Notes under the pieces: generated by a model
Told to the model about the DNA's origin: nothing
The model's input: only the letters and a program-made list of their open reading frames with translations
Databases searched by the model: none
Position numbers and translations under genes: made by a program
NCBI GenBank assembly: GCA_003343685.1
Contig: QAKS01000115.1
Location: forward strand, 1-8,487
DNA: 8,487 nucleotides
From: Clostridiales bacterium
Lineage (GTDB): Bacteria > Bacillota > Clostridia > Christensenellales > Christensenellaceae
Reading direction: 5' to 3'
In this document: one piece after another, positions 7,243 through 8,487 of the stretch
Layout: every line of letters starts with the position of its first letter
How positions within the stretch are numbered: position 1 is the first letter of the stretch

Positions 7243-8241
7243 ATGGTACAGTTTGAAGGTTACGAAAGAAGAATAAAGAAGATCGAAGCCTGCATGAAAG
7301 AGTATGGCTTTGGTTCCCTTGAAGAGGTCAAGGAATACACAGTAAACAACGGTGTGGACGTAGATACCATTGTCCGCAATGTTCAGCCTATCGCGTTTGA
7401 AAACGCCGTCTGGGCTTATACGCTGGGCGCTGCCATAGCAATGAAGAAGGGCTGCAAGGTCGCTTCCGACGCTGCGGAGGCAATCGGCATCGGTCTGCAG
7501 GCGTTCTGTATTCCCGGTTCCGTCGCCGATCAGAGAAACGTGGGACTGGGTCATGGCAATCTGGCCGCCATGCTGCTCCGTGAGGAGACCGAGTGCTTCT
7601 GTTTTCTGGCGGGTCATGAGTCCTTTGCCGCCGCGGAAGGCGCCATCGGCATCGCAAAAACGGCGAACAAAGTTCGCAAAAAGCCCCTGCGCGTCATCTT
7701 AAACGGCCTCGGCAAAGACGCTGCGGCGATTATTTCCCGCATTAACGGCTTTACCCACGTTGAGACTGAATACAACTATTCCACCGGCGATTTAAAGGTC
7801 GTCTGGGAGAAGCCCTACAGCGAAGGCGACCGCGCCAGCGTTAAATGCTACGGCGCCGATGATGTCAGCGAGGGCGTTGCCATCATGCGTCACGAGGGTG
7901 TAGATGTCTCCATCACGGGCAACTCTACAAACCCGACGCGTTTCCAGCACCCTGTAGCGGGAACCTATAAGAAATGGTGCCTTGAAAACGGCAAGAAATA
8001 TTTCTCTGTCGCTTCCGGCGGCGGCACAGGCCGTACACTCCATCCCGACAATATGGCTGCCGGCCCTGCTTCCTACGGCATGACCGATACATTGGGCCGT
8101 ATGCACAGCGACGCGCAGTTCGCAGGTTCCTCCTCCGTCCCTGCACACGTAGAGATGATGGGTCTCATCGGCATGGGCAATAACCCCATGGTAGGTGCGT
8201 CCGTTGCAGTTGCGGTTGCTGTTGAAGAGGCGAGCAAGTAA
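7243..8241 (+). CDS. GGGtGRT-family protein (function unknown)
   Basis: Protein of 332 aa recognised by the hallmark ASGGGTGRTLHPDN (258-270; GGGTGRT at 259-265). This family (Pfam GGGtGRT) is named only for that motif. Other likely conserved stretches: QPIAFENAVWAYTLGAAIA (48-66), ADQRNVGLGHGNLAAMLL (95-112), a CFC pair (118, 120) followed by FLAGHESFAAAEGAIGIA (121-138), ITGNSTNPTRFQHPVAG (224-240) and SDAQFAGSSSVPAHVEMMG (289-307). Seven cysteines (17, 71, 89, 118, 120, 202, 246) and many Gly/His turns suit a metal- or nucleotide-binding enzyme, but no reaction can be assigned. No signal peptide or membrane segment; soluble cytoplasmic protein expected. AAGGAGG (7229-7235) overlaps the stop codon of the NifU-like gene with a 7-nt spacer, so the two are translated from one mRNA, probably in fixed ratio. 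The pairing suggests the scaffold-like protein serves this one (inference). Confidence 0.9.
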   Translation: MVQFEGYERRIKKIEACMKEYGFGSLEEVKEYTVNNGVDVDTIVRNVQPIAFENAVWAYTLGAAIAMKKGCKVASDAAEAIGIGLQAFCIPGSVADQRNVGLGHGNLAAMLLREETECFCFLAGHESFAAAEGAIGIAKTANKVRKKPLRVILNGLGKDAAAIISRINGFTHVETEYNYSTGDLKVVWEKPYSEGDRASVKCYGADDVSEGVAIMRHEGVDVSITGNSTNPTRFQHPVAGTYKKWCLENGKKYFSVASGGGTGRTLHPDNMAAGPASYGMTDTLGRMHSDAQFAGSSSVPAHVEMMGLIGMGNNPMVGASVAVAVAVEEASK

Positions 8242-8261
8242 TCGCATAACAATGCGGTTTT
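8242..8261 (+). terminator. Weak hairpin after the GGGtGRT gene
   Basis: CGCAT (8243-8247) and ATGCG (8252-8256) around AACA, with a possible T-G pair at the base, followed by GTTTTA. It starts one base after the stop codon. The stem is short and the T-run weak, so termination here would be partial; the stronger hairpin at the IS end (8331-8385) would catch read-through. Confidence 0.35.
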
Positions 8262-8330
8262 AGGCGAAGCCAAAGCCAATTCATTTTAGATTTACAGTTA
8301 GACACATCATTTGTGCGAAAATACAGATTG

Positions 8331-8385
8331 AACCGACCCCCAAAAGTTAGACCTGAAAATCTAACGATTGGGAGGTCGGTTTTTT
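8331..8385 (+). terminator. Hairpin plus T-run at the IS left end, covering the transposase SD
   Basis: Three stacked stems: AACCGACC/GGTCGGTT (8331-8338 with 8374-8381), CCCAA/TTGGG (8339-8343 with 8368-8372, A8373 bulged) and GTTAGA/TCTAAC (8346-8351 with 8360-8365), with an 8-nt loop and a T6 run at 8380-8385. The GGGAGG (8370-8375) that would serve as the transposase ribosome binding site is inside the stem. Transcripts entering from outside should both terminate and mask this site, a known self-limiting device of insertion sequences such as IS10 and IS50. Confidence 0.7.
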
Positions 8386-8386
8386 A

Positions 8387-8487
8387 ATGGCAAAGTATAA
8401 TTATGAATTTAAGAAACAGGTCGTAAAAGCATATCTGAGAGGCGAAGGTGGGTATGGATTTCTTGCAACAAAATATGGAGTTCAACA
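8387..8487 (+). CDS. IS3-family transposase OrfA, N-terminal fragment (runs off the window)
   Basis: Only the first 33 codons are present, beginning MAKYNYEFKKQVVKAYL and continuing through RGEGGYGFLATKYGVQ. This is the start of the helix-turn-helix DNA-binding domain of IS150-group OrfA proteins (pattern YEFK..VV..YL.GEGGY..LA.KY). The ORF is open to the window end, so it is cut by the edge rather than shown to be broken. GGAGG (8371-8375) lies 11 nt upstream. In this family OrfA is usually joined to an integrase-type OrfB by programmed frameshifting; OrfB is not visible here. Confidence 0.75.
   Translation, partial: MAKYNYEFKKQVVKAYLRGEGGYGFLATKYGVQ

Larger units (their letters stand above)
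8329..8487 (+). mobile_element. IS3-family (IS150-like) insertion sequence, left end, cut by the window edge
   Basis: The left terminal repeat appears to start at about 8329 with TGAACCGACCCCCAAAAGTT, the TG-start and ACCCC-AAAAGTT pattern common in IS150-group ends. It is followed within 60 nt by the start of an OrfA-type transposase. The right end and target duplication are outside the window, so the exact boundary is inferred. The element sits about 90 nt after the GGGtGRT stop codon and reads in the same direction. Confidence 0.7.

Noticed and set aside
6520..7617. Minus-strand ORF of 365 codons opposite the NifU-like and GGGtGRT genes
   Set aside because: Spans the junction of two well-supported genes on the other strand and shows no recognisable domain; shadow ORF.
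8296..8352. Direct repeat AGTTAGAC (8296-8303 and 8345-8352) as an alternative IS boundary
   Set aside because: Only 8 bp in AT-rich DNA; the second copy lies inside the IS hairpin, and an end starting TG at 8329 fits the IS150-type pattern better.

Overview
The window looks like chromosomal DNA from a Gram-positive anaerobe of the class Clostridia, most probably Lachnospiraceae. This is an inference from three things: strong AGGAGG-type ribosome binding sites, the protein families present (a GGGtGRT-family protein beside a NifU-like protein, and a CARDB-type anchored surface protein), and near-consensus sigma-A promoters. No rRNA, tRNA, CRISPR array or phage gene is visible.

Leftward cluster (minus strand, 6316 down to 104). 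A near-consensus promoter (TTGATA-17 nt-TATAAT, 6361-6389) precedes five genes on one strand: a PLP-dependent class I/II aminotransferase (5147-6316), tyrosyl-tRNA synthetase tyrS (3732-4955), a YigZ/IMPACT-family protein (3103-3735), the branched-chain aminotransferase ilvE (2016-3083), and a surface protein with four Ig-like/CARDB-like repeats, one membrane helix and an acidic cytoplasmic tail (104-1960). tyrS and yigZ overlap by ATGA, and yigZ and ilvE are 19 nt apart. tyrS has an unusual leader of about 190 nt. The last gene has its own promoter, whose -35 box TTGACA contains the ilvE stop codon. Two hairpins at 14-45 and 51-77 close the cluster. The first four genes concern amino-acid metabolism and translation; the surface protein can also be expressed separately.

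Divergent region and rightward operon (plus strand, 6450-8241). The intergenic region 6317-6537 holds back-to-back promoters. The rightward one has a perfect TATAAT and an adjoining 20-bp dyad that resembles an operator. It drives a tight two-gene operon: a NifU/IscU-like scaffold protein with an extra C-terminal region (6538-7230), then a GGGtGRT-family protein (7243-8241) whose Shine-Dalgarno sequence overlaps the upstream stop codon. The biochemical role of this pair is, to my knowledge, not established. It is the best candidate here for an undescribed system.

Right edge (about 8329-8487). The left end of an IS3-family (IS150-like) insertion sequence begins here and the window cuts its first transposase ORF after 33 codons. 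The IS end forms a long hairpin followed by a T-run that would terminate incoming transcription and hide the transposase ribosome binding site.

Several start codons were moved inward from the longest ORF on Shine-Dalgarno and promoter evidence: 1960 (GTG), 4955, 6316 and 6538.
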